Source: G963667975 sp963677395 (GTDB lineage: Bacteria; Bacteroidota; Bacteroidia; Bacteroidales; G963667975). From it: a stretch of 64,000 bases of DNA. Location of the stretch: assembly GCA_963677395.2 (NCBI GenBank), contig OY781965.2:1426001-1490000 (forward strand), given 5' to 3'. The notes under the pieces are model-generated. The model did not search any database. It saw only the letters and a program-made list of their open reading frames with translations, and was not told the DNA's origin. A program made the translations under genes and the position numbers. Positions 54,636-63,123 of the stretch are shown piece by piece; position 1 is the stretch's first letter; each line of letters opens with the position of its first letter.

Positions 54636-55178
54636 ATGAAATTAGAAACAGAACGACTAATAATTAGACCGATTAATCTTGATGATAAAAACGAAATATT
54701 TGAATATCGTTCCGATACAGAAATAAATAAATATCAGGGATGGATTCCCAAAACAATTGATGATGTGGAAGCCTTTATCGGTAAAATTTCAAAACAAATT
54801 AATGAACCTGAAACTTGGTTTCAATTTGCCATCATAGAAAAAAGGACAAAAAAAATAGTTGGTGATTTAGGAATTCACTTTTTCGACAGCGAAAATAAAC
54901 AAGTTGAAATTGGGTGTACATTGAATAAAAGCTTTCAAAATAAAGGCTATGCAACAGAATCTGTTAAAAGAGTCATTGACTATTTGTTTAAAGAATTGAA
55001 TAAGCATCGGATTATTACATCAATTGACCCTGAAAATAAAAATTCTATTCGACTGGTTGAACGAATTGGATTCCGGAAGGAAGCTCACTTTGTTGAAAGT
55101 TTACTTATAAATGGAAAGTGGGTTGATGACTTGATCTACTCATTGGTTGAAAAAGATTGGGAAAAACTAAATTTGTAA
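54636..55178 (+). CDS. GNAT-family N-acetyltransferase
   Basis: A 180-residue RimJ/RimL-type acetyltransferase that transfers acetyl from acetyl-CoA to an amine. It starts with the family pattern METERLIIRPI-like (MKLETERLIIRPINLDDKNE). The acetyl-CoA-binding loop is NKSFQNKGYATESVKRVIDY, followed by ITSIDPENKNSIRLVERIGF. The substrate cannot be told from sequence; protein N-termini, antibiotics or small amines are all possible. It lies 26 bp after the folded element and its low GC resembles the preceding small gene, consistent with an accessory cassette. Confidence 0.92.
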   Translation: MKLETERLIIRPINLDDKNEIFEYRSDTEINKYQGWIPKTIDDVEAFIGKISKQINEPETWFQFAIIEKRTKKIVGDLGIHFFDSENKQVEIGCTLNKSFQNKGYATESVKRVIDYLFKELNKHRIITSIDPENKNSIRLVERIGFRKEAHFVESLLINGKWVDDLIYSLVEKDWEKLNL

Positions 55179-55337
55179 CTATCACAAATATAGAACATGT
55201 ACCCAGAACCTGCAAGATGCCTCTGCAAACTTGTGAAATAGTTATACCCGTATGAGCATCGCATCATAAATAATTCCGGCTAAGACAATCTTAAAATCCA
55301 AACAACCTTACTGGATTCATATTTTTTAAAGAGTAAG

Positions 55338-55370
55338 AAAAAGGCTGATTCATAACAGAATCAGCCTTTT
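55338..55370 (-). terminator. Terminator of the fused dehydrogenase gene
   Basis: A 12-bp stem AAAAGGCTGATT (55339-55350) / AATCAGCCTTTT (55359-55370) with an 8-nt loop. It is followed on the minus strand by T residues and lies 26 bp after the stop at 55396. Confidence 0.85.
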
Positions 55371-55395
55371 GGTTATTTATTAAAAGTTTTAGTTT

Positions 55396-58300
55396 TTATT
55401 TGAAAGCAGTTTCGGAGAGCCCGTCGCCACTGAGCTTTAACCGGTTGAGGTAGGATGGGGTTTCTTTACCCAATACTGCATCTACATAAACCTTTGCAAG
55501 GTATTGGCTGAGCATAAATCCATGACCACGCAAGCCAATAAACAATCCTAAATCAGGATCAATAATATAACGGGGTTCGGTGTAATACCCGGCCCAGATA
55601 GCCTGGAAGCCAACGGATGAAAGCTCCGGAATCCAGTCGACAAAGATTTCCGAAACAATTTCGAGAAAGTCTTTGGAATTGACTTTGAGATTTTTGGCTG
55701 TTTCCATCGGATCAACTGCCGGAGAGGCACAACCGATGATCTGACCTGTATCGGCTAACTGTTGACCGTAAACGGCTGAGAATCCTTTGTATTTTCTACG
55801 GTCGATTAACATATCCAATGTATCGCCACCAATACCCATATTCGGTAACCGGCGGGTAATAAATGCCTGATGTTTTACAGGATACAAGCCGGTTTCAATA
55901 CCAAGCATACGGGCATATTTTTCAGCTTCCGGTCCCAATGCATTCACAAATACGTCGGTGGTATATTCCACATATTCTTTATCGTGGGTATAAACCAGTA
56001 CTTTATACTTGTTGTCTTCTTTGTGAACATCAATTAACTGACAATCTTCCAGAATACGGCCACCTTTTTCGATACCCATACGGCGAATCAAATCAATAAC
56101 ACGACCCGGAGTTGCCTGCCAGCAATCGCGGGTAATTAATGCAGACTGATATGTTTTGAGACTGGAATTGAAAAGTGGTGAAATTTCTTTCTGGAAATCT
56201 TTCGGGTCAACCATATAGGCATCTGACCACGAACGTGATTCGTCGAGAGCTTTAAAGGTTGCATCATCATGGGCAAAACTTACATAACGAATCGGTTTGT
56301 AATCGATGTTATGCATTTGTTGCAGTTCCTTGAATATTTCAAGGTTATGATGTGCAATATCTGAAATTTCAGGAACGCTGAAAGCGGGACGGCCTCCGGC
56401 GATATTTCTCCAGGATGCACCACGGCCAAAGTTCACCAATACAGGTTTTTTCCCTGCTTCGGCAAAGTAGCGGAACAAAGCACTGCCTCCAATTCCACCT
56501 CCGGCAATTAATACTGGAACTTCTACCTGACGGGTTGCTTTTCCGTTTACATTTGTGATGATTTGTTCGTGAACATTGCGTGGATAAATTTCGCCTAACG
56601 AAACCTGATTTGACAATGGTCCGCGTGGAGTTGCATCTCCTACAACCTGTATCCCGTATTTACGAATCATCTGTTTCAATCGCGGAATACAACGTTTTCC
56701 ACGACAAGCACCCATTCCCAAACGGGTTGTATGTTTGATTTCGTCAACCGAGATAAATTTACGGTCGCCGATGATTTCGAGTAATTCGCTTACTTTTACA
56801 TCATCACAATGGCAAACATACGTTTCTGATTCGATGGTTTGTTTTATTTCCTTTAACCGAATTGGTTCCGGATAATTCTCTTTCACGATAAAACCACGGA
56901 CTTTTACCAGTTCGATGCCGCCAAGGTTGAGAGAACGTACACGGGCAACATTGGTTTTATTGTTTTTGCGAAGAATTTTTTCAATTATACCTTCTCCAAG
57001 TTTCTGACCCTGATTGTCAACCAGAAATACTTCAGCACCTTCTTGTGCTTCATATTCGATAGGGAGGAAGAGCCAGTTTTTCTTGAGGTTGTAACCAAAG
57101 ATGGCCAGTCCCGGACATTGGTAAACGCAGTCCATACAGCCGATACATTTGGTGTAATCAATCTGAGGAACTGTGCTGGTTGATGATTTGGTGATTGCAC
57201 CATAAGGACAGGCAAATGCGCATGGATTACATGCAAAGCCATACAAACAGTCAATTTGTACGAATCCTTTTTCTTCCATACGTTCCGGAGTTGGGAGGTA
57301 TGGTTCTTCAATGATGCGTACCGGATGTTGTTGTGAATCGATATATTCTTTCGAGAGAGCGAGATAATCGTCGTATTTTACACGTTCGCCCATTTCAATT
57401 AAAACTTCCTGAGCTGCCTGTTTTCCACGGAGTACTGCGCTTGTGCCTTCTCCAATACGGATAGAATCTCCGGCTCCGTAACAGTTGCGTCCAAACACTT
57501 CGTTGCCTTTTATCAGTAACTGATCGTCCGGAACAAGACCGGTACAAATGTTGATTGCATCAATACCGTCAATAATACGTTCAGTTCCTGGAACTGGTTC
57601 AAAGTTTTTGCATTCGGCAATTACAGCTCCGATGATACCATCGTGATTTTCGTTCGGAATAGCTTTTAGCAGAATATGAGAAGTTAATACGGGAATGCCT
57701 AAACGACGAACACGGTTTGCCTGAACAGGGAATCCGCCTTCGAAAGGCTGGGCTTCGATAATGGCTTTTACTCGTGCACCGCCCTGCATTAACTGATATG
57801 AGGTCAGGTAGCCAATGTTTCCGGCACCAACGGTCAAAATATTTTTTCCGAGTAATGTAAGCTCGTTGTTCATCATTTTTTGAACTACGGCTGCAGTGTA
57901 AACGCCTGGTAAATCATCGTTTTCGAATGTTGGCATAAACGGAACTGCTCCGGTTGCCACTACCATATATTCTGCATCGATGTAATAAATTTCGTCGGTG
58001 CGAACATTTTTTAAAGCTACCCGTTTGCCATCGAGAATATCCCAAACGGTTGAGTTAAGGAAGATTCCTGTATAATCATCTCCGGCAAGAGTTTTGGCAA
58101 TGTCGAAACCACGCATTCCACCAAACTTCTTTTCTTTTTCAAAAAAGAAAAACTGATGTGTTTGCATGGTAAACTGTCCGCCAATTTTATCATTGTTGTC
58201 AACAACTATATTGCTGACATTGTATTTGTTTAACTCTTCACGGGCTGCGAGACCGGCGGGGCCTGCTCCGATAATAATTACGGAAGTTTTATAAACCTTG

Positions 58301-58629
58301 ATGGCTTCCGTTTTTTTGAAATCAACTGCTTCGGGTTGGTAATCGTGTGGAATTTCCGAAATTTCTTTCACATCGTCAACAGGGGTGATGCAGATACGTT
58401 TAATCTGACCATCGACAAGCATTTCACATGCACCGCATTTTCCAATGCCGCATTCGAGGCTTCGTTCACGATTTGATAAACTATGACTGTGTACAGGATA
58501 TCCGGCCTGATGTAGTGCAGCCGCAATGGTAAACCCTTTTTCTCCTTCAATTTCGTTCCCGTTAAAAACAAATTTCACCTTTTCTGGTTGAGGTACTTCA
58601 AGGATAGGGTGTTTCTCGATTTTATACAT
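55396..58629 (-). CDS. Fused multi-cofactor dehydrogenase (2Fe-2S, FAD/NAD, 2x4Fe-4S, BFD-like 2Fe-2S, FAD/DAO)
   Basis: A 1077-residue cytoplasmic flavoprotein. Domains in order: ferredoxin-like 2Fe-2S (SLECGIGKCGACEMLVDG, ~57-75); NAD(P)-linked FAD reductase (VIIIGAGPAGLAAREE at ~116, second dinucleotide fold ILTVGAGNIGYLTSY); dicluster ferredoxin (CNPCAFACPYG and CIGCMDCVYQCP, ~463-510); BFD-like 2Fe-2S (YVCHCDDVKVSEL ... GACRGKRC, ~604-650); and a C-terminal DAO-type FAD domain (VLIAGGGIGGSALFRYFAEAG, ~705 onward). These are the parts of heteromeric proline/D-hydroxyproline/HCN-synthase-type dehydrogenases fused into one chain. The substrate is probably an amino or imino acid; which one is not visible. 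It is a single gene with its own promoter box and terminator. Confidence 0.93.
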   Translation of the reverse strand: MYKIEKHPILEVPQPEKVKFVFNGNEIEGEKGFTIAAALHQAGYPVHSHSLSNRERSLECGIGKCGACEMLVDGQIKRICITPVDDVKEISEIPHDYQPEAVDFKKTEAIKVYKTSVIIIGAGPAGLAAREELNKYNVSNIVVDNNDKIGGQFTMQTHQFFFFEKEKKFGGMRGFDIAKTLAGDDYTGIFLNSTVWDILDGKRVALKNVRTDEIYYIDAEYMVVATGAVPFMPTFENDDLPGVYTAAVVQKMMNNELTLLGKNILTVGAGNIGYLTSYQLMQGGARVKAIIEAQPFEGGFPVQANRVRRLGIPVLTSHILLKAIPNENHDGIIGAVIAECKNFEPVPGTERIIDGIDAINICTGLVPDDQLLIKGNEVFGRNCYGAGDSIRIGEGTSAVLRGKQAAQEVLIEMGERVKYDDYLALSKEYIDSQQHPVRIIEEPYLPTPERMEEKGFVQIDCLYGFACNPCAFACPYGAITKSSTSTVPQIDYTKCIGCMDCVYQCPGLAIFGYNLKKNWLFLPIEYEAQEGAEVFLVDNQGQKLGEGIIEKILRKNNKTNVARVRSLNLGGIELVKVRGFIVKENYPEPIRLKEIKQTIESETYVCHCDDVKVSELLEIIGDRKFISVDEIKHTTRLGMGACRGKRCIPRLKQMIRKYGIQVVGDATPRGPLSNQVSLGEIYPRNVHEQIITNVNGKATRQVEVPVLIAGGGIGGSALFRYFAEAGKKPVLVNFGRGASWRNIAGGRPAFSVPEISDIAHHNLEIFKELQQMHNIDYKPIRYVSFAHDDATFKALDESRSWSDAYMVDPKDFQKEISPLFNSSLKTYQSALITRDCWQATPGRVIDLIRRMGIEKGGRILEDCQLIDVHKEDNKYKVLVYTHDKEYVEYTTDVFVNALGPEAEKYARMLGIETGLYPVKHQAFITRRLPNMGIGGDTLDMLIDRRKYKGFSAVYGQQLADTGQIIGCASPAVDPMETAKNLKVNSKDFLEIVSEIFVDWIPELSSVGFQAIWAGYYTEPRYIIDPDLGLFIGLRGHGFMLSQYLAKVYVDAVLGKETPSYLNRLKLSGDGLSETAFK

Positions 58630-58683
58630 AAGTTTCAGTGTTTAACTGTATGCTGATTATGGTTTAGGTTTGTTATCGGTTAG

Positions 58684-58691
58684 CAAAATTA
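58684..58691 (-). promoter_or_regulatory. -7 box of the fused dehydrogenase gene
   Basis: The minus strand reads TAATTTTG (TAnnTTTG), 54 bp upstream of the ATG at 58629. No clear -33 element. Confidence 0.4.
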
Positions 58692-58781
58692 CTTTTTTTT
58701 GCGTATTGAGAACTGCCCTTGATTAGATTATATTTTGCTTAACACATTCCTGTATTTCATGTAGATATGATGAAAATATGC

Positions 58782-58789
58782 TATATTTG
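58782..58789 (+). promoter_or_regulatory. -7 box of the lipoprotein gene at 58858
   Basis: TATATTTG fits TAnnTTTG exactly, 68 bp upstream of ATG 58858. The -33 position reads TTTC (58755-58758), a near match. Confidence 0.5.
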
Positions 58790-58857
58790 CCTGATAGATC
58801 TATATCTGGCACAATAATTGTTTTAACAGAAATCAAATTCTAAAAAATGATAGCACT

Positions 58858-59490
58858 ATGAAAAGAACAACTTTATTTTTTGCAGCCTTCGCAATGACAT
58901 TGGCAGTAGCTTTTACATCTTGCAGTAAAGATGATGACAATAATAATACTCCTACTCCTATTAACGGGTTTACTTTTTCAAAAGTTGGAAATACTGCAAC
59001 GTATGAATTAAAAACAACAGTTATGGGACAGACCTTTAATGGTACAGCGATAATGACTGTAATAGGAAAGTATTCAAACAATGTCGCTAAGGTAAAAATG
59101 GATTTGAATTTAGGTATTCCGGGAGCTCCGGCTCAGGTTGATACGAGTTATTGGTTTGTTAGCCCTACTGAATTTGCAGATGTTGATGATTCAACAGGAG
59201 TAAATAAATTCTTATACACAACCTATAATCCTGCATTGAATACTCGTTATACAATGGGAGAGGGTACTGATTCGACATACAGAGATATCGTTGTATTAAG
59301 TGAAAATGTGGCTACTACTGCCGGAGCATTTGAATGCATAAAAGTTCGTGAAACCAATAATACAAATGAAGACGAGAATTTTTTCTTTATTAATAAATCG
59401 GCAGGAATGGTTAAAATTCTTACAACTGCAGATGGTGGACAAGCAGGGGTTATTAATATGGAATTTGTTTTGAAAACGAAGAGTTATTAA
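58858..59490 (+). CDS. Small lipoprotein of unknown function
   Basis: 210 residues with a lipoprotein signal ending TSCSKDDDNNN: the cysteine at residue ~22 is followed by an acidic Asp/Asn stretch, typical of surface-exposed lipoproteins in Bacteroidota. The mature part is beta-rich (NTATYELKTTVMGQTFNGTAIMTVIGKYSNN ... GAFECIKVRETNN) and resembles DUF-type lipoproteins with a lipocalin- or barrel-like fold, but no family is assigned. It is a single gene with its own promoter box and a shared terminator. Confidence 0.88.
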   Translation: MKRTTLFFAAFAMTLAVAFTSCSKDDDNNNTPTPINGFTFSKVGNTATYELKTTVMGQTFNGTAIMTVIGKYSNNVAKVKMDLNLGIPGAPAQVDTSYWFVSPTEFADVDDSTGVNKFLYTTYNPALNTRYTMGEGTDSTYRDIVVLSENVATTAGAFECIKVRETNNTNEDENFFFINKSAGMVKILTTADGGQAGVINMEFVLKTKSY

Positions 59491-59507
59491 ACATACAATT
59501 TGAAAAT

Positions 59508-59545
59508 AAAGAGAGGTTATCATATCTGGTAACCTCTCTTTTCTT
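59508..59545. terminator. Bidirectional terminator between converging genes
   Basis: A 12-bp stem AAAGAGAGGTTA (59508-59519) / TAACCTCTCTTT (59530-59541) with T-rich ends on both strands serves the lipoprotein gene (plus) and the flavoprotein gene (minus). Confidence 0.88.
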
Positions 59546-59576
59546 TTTGAAGAAATCAATCAACGTATGATTTATT

Positions 59577-60797
59577 TTAGCATAATATCTTCCAAATAAA
59601 CCGTATGCTAATCAATTTTTTTAACTGATTTGGATTGGCTACGCATTCGATAATAAATGTTTGTAATTCAGGTTTCTTGCTGATTTTGTTTATCAGAAAA
59701 TTAAGTAATCGCGGGCTGTGAAATACACGTAAAAAGAGCTTGCTGACTCTGAATTCATTCCACATGCGACGGTATATTTCTTTGTCATACTGCTCATTAA
59801 ACGTTTCTGTGAAATTATCGTGCCGAAAGCAGTTTAACAGATGTTCTGCTGCAACTCTTCCGCTGCGCATAGAGTTTGCAATTCCTTCGCCCGAAAGTGG
59901 ATCAGTCAGTCCGGCTGCATCGCCGGTAAGGATATATCTTATTCCTGAAATCTTCTGTTTTTTCATGGCAACCGGGAGCAATGCACCTTTGACTGTTTCC
60001 AGAGGTTGGGCGTTCTGAAACCGATCTTTCAATACCGGATGTGTTTTTAATAGATTATCAAGTGTTTTTTTGAGATTTATTTTCTTTTTGGAAGCGATAG
60101 ATGAAATCATCCCAAGCCCTACATTTGCCTGATTGTCGGGTAATGGAAATATCCATAAATATCCGGGCAACAGCTCCTTGAAAAAGTACATTTCTATATA
60201 ATGATCTTCATGAAAGCCATAAACTTCTTTGTAATAACGGCGTAATCCAATGATTGAGCTGTCTTTATCTAGTTTCCGATTATGAAGTTTGCGGGCAATT
60301 ACCGAATTTGCGCCATCGGAACCTACGATGATTTTTGCGTTCATCATTCCCTTTGTAGTCGTAATTTCGGCAAGATCATTTGTGACTTTTGCATCAAGTA
60401 CTTTGCAATCAGGAATGAATTGGATATGAGAATGTCGTTTTAATTCTTCAAACAACAGCTTGTCGAAATCAATTCGTTTGCATACATATCCACATTTTTT
60501 TACTCCTTTATAGTAATGCGGAATTGTAAAAACATCTCCTTTGTCCGAGGTTACTTTGATGCCGTATGAGGGCATTTTATGTTCGAAACGTTCAAACGAT
60601 TCGTTAAGTGTTGCCGAAATCATGGGCAGTTGATTTATGCTGTCGAGACTCAATCCATCTCCACAGGTTTTATCCTTAGGAAAGGATGATTGGTCAATAA
60701 TTGCAATGTGTAAACCTGATTCGGCAAGTTTTATGGCACAGGTTAATCCTGCAGGTCCCGCTCCAATTATGAGTACATCGTAAATTTGTTCTGCCAT
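59577..60797 (-). CDS. Geranylgeranyl-reductase-family FAD-dependent oxidoreductase
   Basis: 406 residues. The N-terminal FAD-binding motif is VLIIGAGPAGLTCAIKLAESG, the family's substrate-side cysteine segment is KDKTCGDGLS, a second FAD contact is IIVGSDGANSVIARKL, and YILTGDAAGLTDPLSGEGIANSMRSGRVAAEH completes the flavin site. Members reduce polyprenyl chains or act on related lipids; the plant/archaeal names are inherited, so the substrate here is open. The C-terminus is helical (HSPRLLNFLINKISKKPELQ). It is likely bound to the inner face of the membrane. It is a single gene, convergent with the lipoprotein gene. Confidence 0.92.
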   Translation of the reverse strand: MAEQIYDVLIIGAGPAGLTCAIKLAESGLHIAIIDQSSFPKDKTCGDGLSLDSINQLPMISATLNESFERFEHKMPSYGIKVTSDKGDVFTIPHYYKGVKKCGYVCKRIDFDKLLFEELKRHSHIQFIPDCKVLDAKVTNDLAEITTTKGMMNAKIIVGSDGANSVIARKLHNRKLDKDSSIIGLRRYYKEVYGFHEDHYIEMYFFKELLPGYLWIFPLPDNQANVGLGMISSIASKKKINLKKTLDNLLKTHPVLKDRFQNAQPLETVKGALLPVAMKKQKISGIRYILTGDAAGLTDPLSGEGIANSMRSGRVAAEHLLNCFRHDNFTETFNEQYDKEIYRRMWNEFRVSKLFLRVFHSPRLLNFLINKISKKPELQTFIIECVANPNQLKKLISIRFIWKILC

Positions 60798-60889
60798 CTA
60801 CTGGAAGATAAATGATTAAGGTTGATGATATCCGGAATTGTGACCCGGTAAATTCAAAAATGGAGAATTCACTTGAATGCTCTTTTGAA

Positions 60890-60897
60890 CAAAGATA
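60890..60897 (-). promoter_or_regulatory. -7 box candidate for the flavoprotein gene
   Basis: The minus strand reads TATCTTTG (TAnnTTTG), 93 bp upstream of the ATG at 60797; no good -33 element. Confidence 0.35.
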
Positions 60898-61250
60898 CTG
60901 AAAAGAGTGAAAAGACTGACGAAAATGATAAGTGCCATTCGGTCTTTTTAATCTCCTCAATCTCTGAAGTAAAATAGAGTATAAAGCCAGAAGGAGTTTG
61001 ACTTGTATTTTTAATTTTAAATATTAATATTTATTTGTTGTAAATTTTCAAGCATTTCTGGATCTTTAAAAATATAATATTTGAAATGCTAAAAAAAATT
61101 GGCCAGTTGCTTTTGTAATAGATTTTGTTATAAATTAGCCATTCGAAAAAAAACTTAGTTTACCTAATTGAAGTAGCATTATTAAGTGATACGTTAATTA
61201 TAAAAACTTAGATGCAGGCATTGTTAATAATGAGTAAATAATAAATAAAA
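60898..61250. other. Intergenic region with GATTGA-type short repeats
   Basis: No gene is supported. The part 60900-60966 contains GAAAAGACTGA and, on the minus strand, AGATTGAGGAGATTAAAAAG, which resembles the stretch at 53690-53720. The rest is AT-rich leader DNA of the gene at 61251. Confidence 0.5.
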
Positions 61251-61871
61251 ATGAAAAATATAGCAATAAAGTCGATTTTAATTCTGGCATTGTTATTTTC
61301 TTTTAATAATTCATATAGCCAGATTGGTTTTCAGTTTAATTATATTAAACCATCAGGAGCGATGGCTTATTATTTTAAACCTACATTCGGAATGGAGATA
61401 TTTTCTAAATTAGATGATGAAGATGATAATTTTGTTTTTGGAGCTAGTTTAGGTTTTTATTCTCTAAAAACCAGATTGGATACATTTAAAACTTATGCAA
61501 TAAAAGTTGAAAATGGAATTCCATCTATTCTCCCAGGATACGAGATTTATTATGATTATTTTGCCATGGAGCTAGGAATAAATTCGGAGTATAAATTTTT
61601 GCTATCCAAATTTACACCATTGGTAGGTTTAGGAGTAAGTGCCAATTTATATAGTTTTAATTATAAACAAGAAATCGAAACATTTATTTGTGAAGATGCT
61701 GTAGGTGAAGGCTCTTTTTGTCTTGCTATAACGCCGATAGTTGGTGTTAGGTACGAGTTAAATTCAAATTGGGTAGTATCGGCTGGTTTTGGTAAAAATA
61801 TTGAAATAATATCAAAGGCAGAACTATTCTCCTATTGGAAATCATTTGCAAATATTAGTTATAATTTTTAA
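61251..61871 (+). CDS. Small outer-membrane beta-barrel protein
   Basis: 206 residues with a signal peptide (SILILALLFSFNNSYSQ) and OmpW/OmpA-like barrel strands: IGFQFNYIKPSGAMAYYF, FVFGASLGFYSLKT, FTPLVGLGVSANLYSFNY, LAITPIVGVRYELNSNWVVSAGFG, ending WKSFANISYNF with a C-terminal Phe. The length fits an eight-strand barrel. The role is unknown. It is followed at ~105 bp by a broken lipoprotein gene on the same strand, possibly once part of the same operon. Confidence 0.85.
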   Translation: MKNIAIKSILILALLFSFNNSYSQIGFQFNYIKPSGAMAYYFKPTFGMEIFSKLDDEDDNFVFGASLGFYSLKTRLDTFKTYAIKVENGIPSILPGYEIYYDYFAMELGINSEYKFLLSKFTPLVGLGVSANLYSFNYKQEIETFICEDAVGEGSFCLAITPIVGVRYELNSNWVVSAGFGKNIEIISKAELFSYWKSFANISYNF

Positions 61872-61976
61872 AAAAAAATAAAATCAAACGAGCATGTTTC
61901 GTTAATACTTACAAAATTTGGATGAAAATTCATCATGCGAGTTTCATCTTGTCTTTTAATAAAAAATTATTTACGT

Positions 61977-62777
61977 ATGAAAAATAAATCAATAACTTTG
62001 TTTCCTAAGAAATATATATTATTATTTATTTTATATTTCAGTCTTTTATTATCTTGCAATAAAGATGTTTATGAGTCAATTAAGGTTGAAACTGTTGCAG
62101 TAAGTCAAATAGGTGAAGACAGTATTCTGGTTGAAGGAAGAATATCAAATAATAATAATGTTGATGTTTTGTACAATGGTTTTTGTATGAGTAAATTACC
62201 ATTTCCGGAAATGAAGGATAATCAGGTATTAGTAAAAAGAATAAATGGGAGTTTTAAGGCTTTATATTTAAATCTTGAGCCAGATACTGAGTATTATTTT
62301 AGAAGTTTTGCTGTAAATAATTTTGAATATACTTATGGTAATATTATAAAATTTAAAGTACCCTATTAAAGTCTGCCAATTGTCCCGTGTAATTTGGTTA
62401 ATAATAAAATTGTTGATAATGGAACTAGTTATGGTGTGTCTTCGATAGATACGAGTGGAACTCCTTTATATGGTGGTGTGTTTAAAGTGTCGATAGACTG
62501 TTTCTTAACAGCTTATAAAATGTACAATATTGAATTTATGCAAACTCCCCGAAATGGAATTTATACAACCTGTAAATATGATAATTTTGCTAATGATAAG
62601 AAAAATGTATTCATGAGTATTAAATCTTCTTCTAGTAATTTTATTATTAATCCAAATGGGAAAGTTTATGTTACTGTTGATAGTGTTAGTAAGAAAATAT
62701 CTATTTCTTTTTGTGATTTAACGTATGAAGCTTTCTCTACTAATTTTCCTTTGAAAGGAAAGGTGACTATAGATTAA
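61977..62777 (+). pseudogene. Fn3-type lipoprotein gene interrupted by one in-frame stop
   Basis: The first part starts at ATG 61977 with a lipoprotein signal (YILLFILYFSLLLSCNKD) and an Fn3-like module (SILVEGRISNNNNVDVLYNGF ... LEPDTEYYFRSFAVN) and ends at TAA 62367-62369. The same frame then continues open for 136 codons to TAG/TAA at 62777 (SLPIVPCNLVNNKIVDNGTS ... CDLTYEAFSTNFPLKGKVTID). The second part is protein-like, in the same frame, and has no good start codon of its own. The simplest reading is one ~266-residue lipoprotein disrupted by a nonsense change, or a sequencing error at that base. An upstream ATG at 61935 is less likely because it puts extra charged residues before the signal. 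Confidence 0.75.
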
Positions 62778-63123
62778 TTATTTATATTTTATATAATAGC
62801 TTTTTGTATAATAAATATGATATAAAAGCTGATAACATTTAATAAGTAGTGAGGAGTCCCTAAACAATTGCCTTAAAATAATTTGCTCGGTCAGTAGTAA
62901 TTTTGAAAGTTAATATGTAAATAGTTATACTATTACCTTTGGAACTCTTTGACAGGGCGGATGGAGCACCCATAGTTTGTTCATCGGTGTTTGTACAATT
63001 TGCATTACATGGGTGTTTCATAAGTAAATTATAAAAGTGAAGTTAGAAGAGAAGGGAGAAAAGTAATGAGAATCTAATAATAAATACCTTCAATCACCTC
63101 AATCCCTCAAAGCTTCTCATAAT
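62778..63123. other. Intergenic region of 346 bp
   Basis: No supported gene. There is one weak inverted repeat, CACCCAT (62967-62973) / ATGGGTG (63009-63015), with a 35-nt loop. A GATTGAGG-type short repeat on the minus strand (63094-63118) resembles those near 53.7 and 60.9 kb. Confidence 0.5.
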
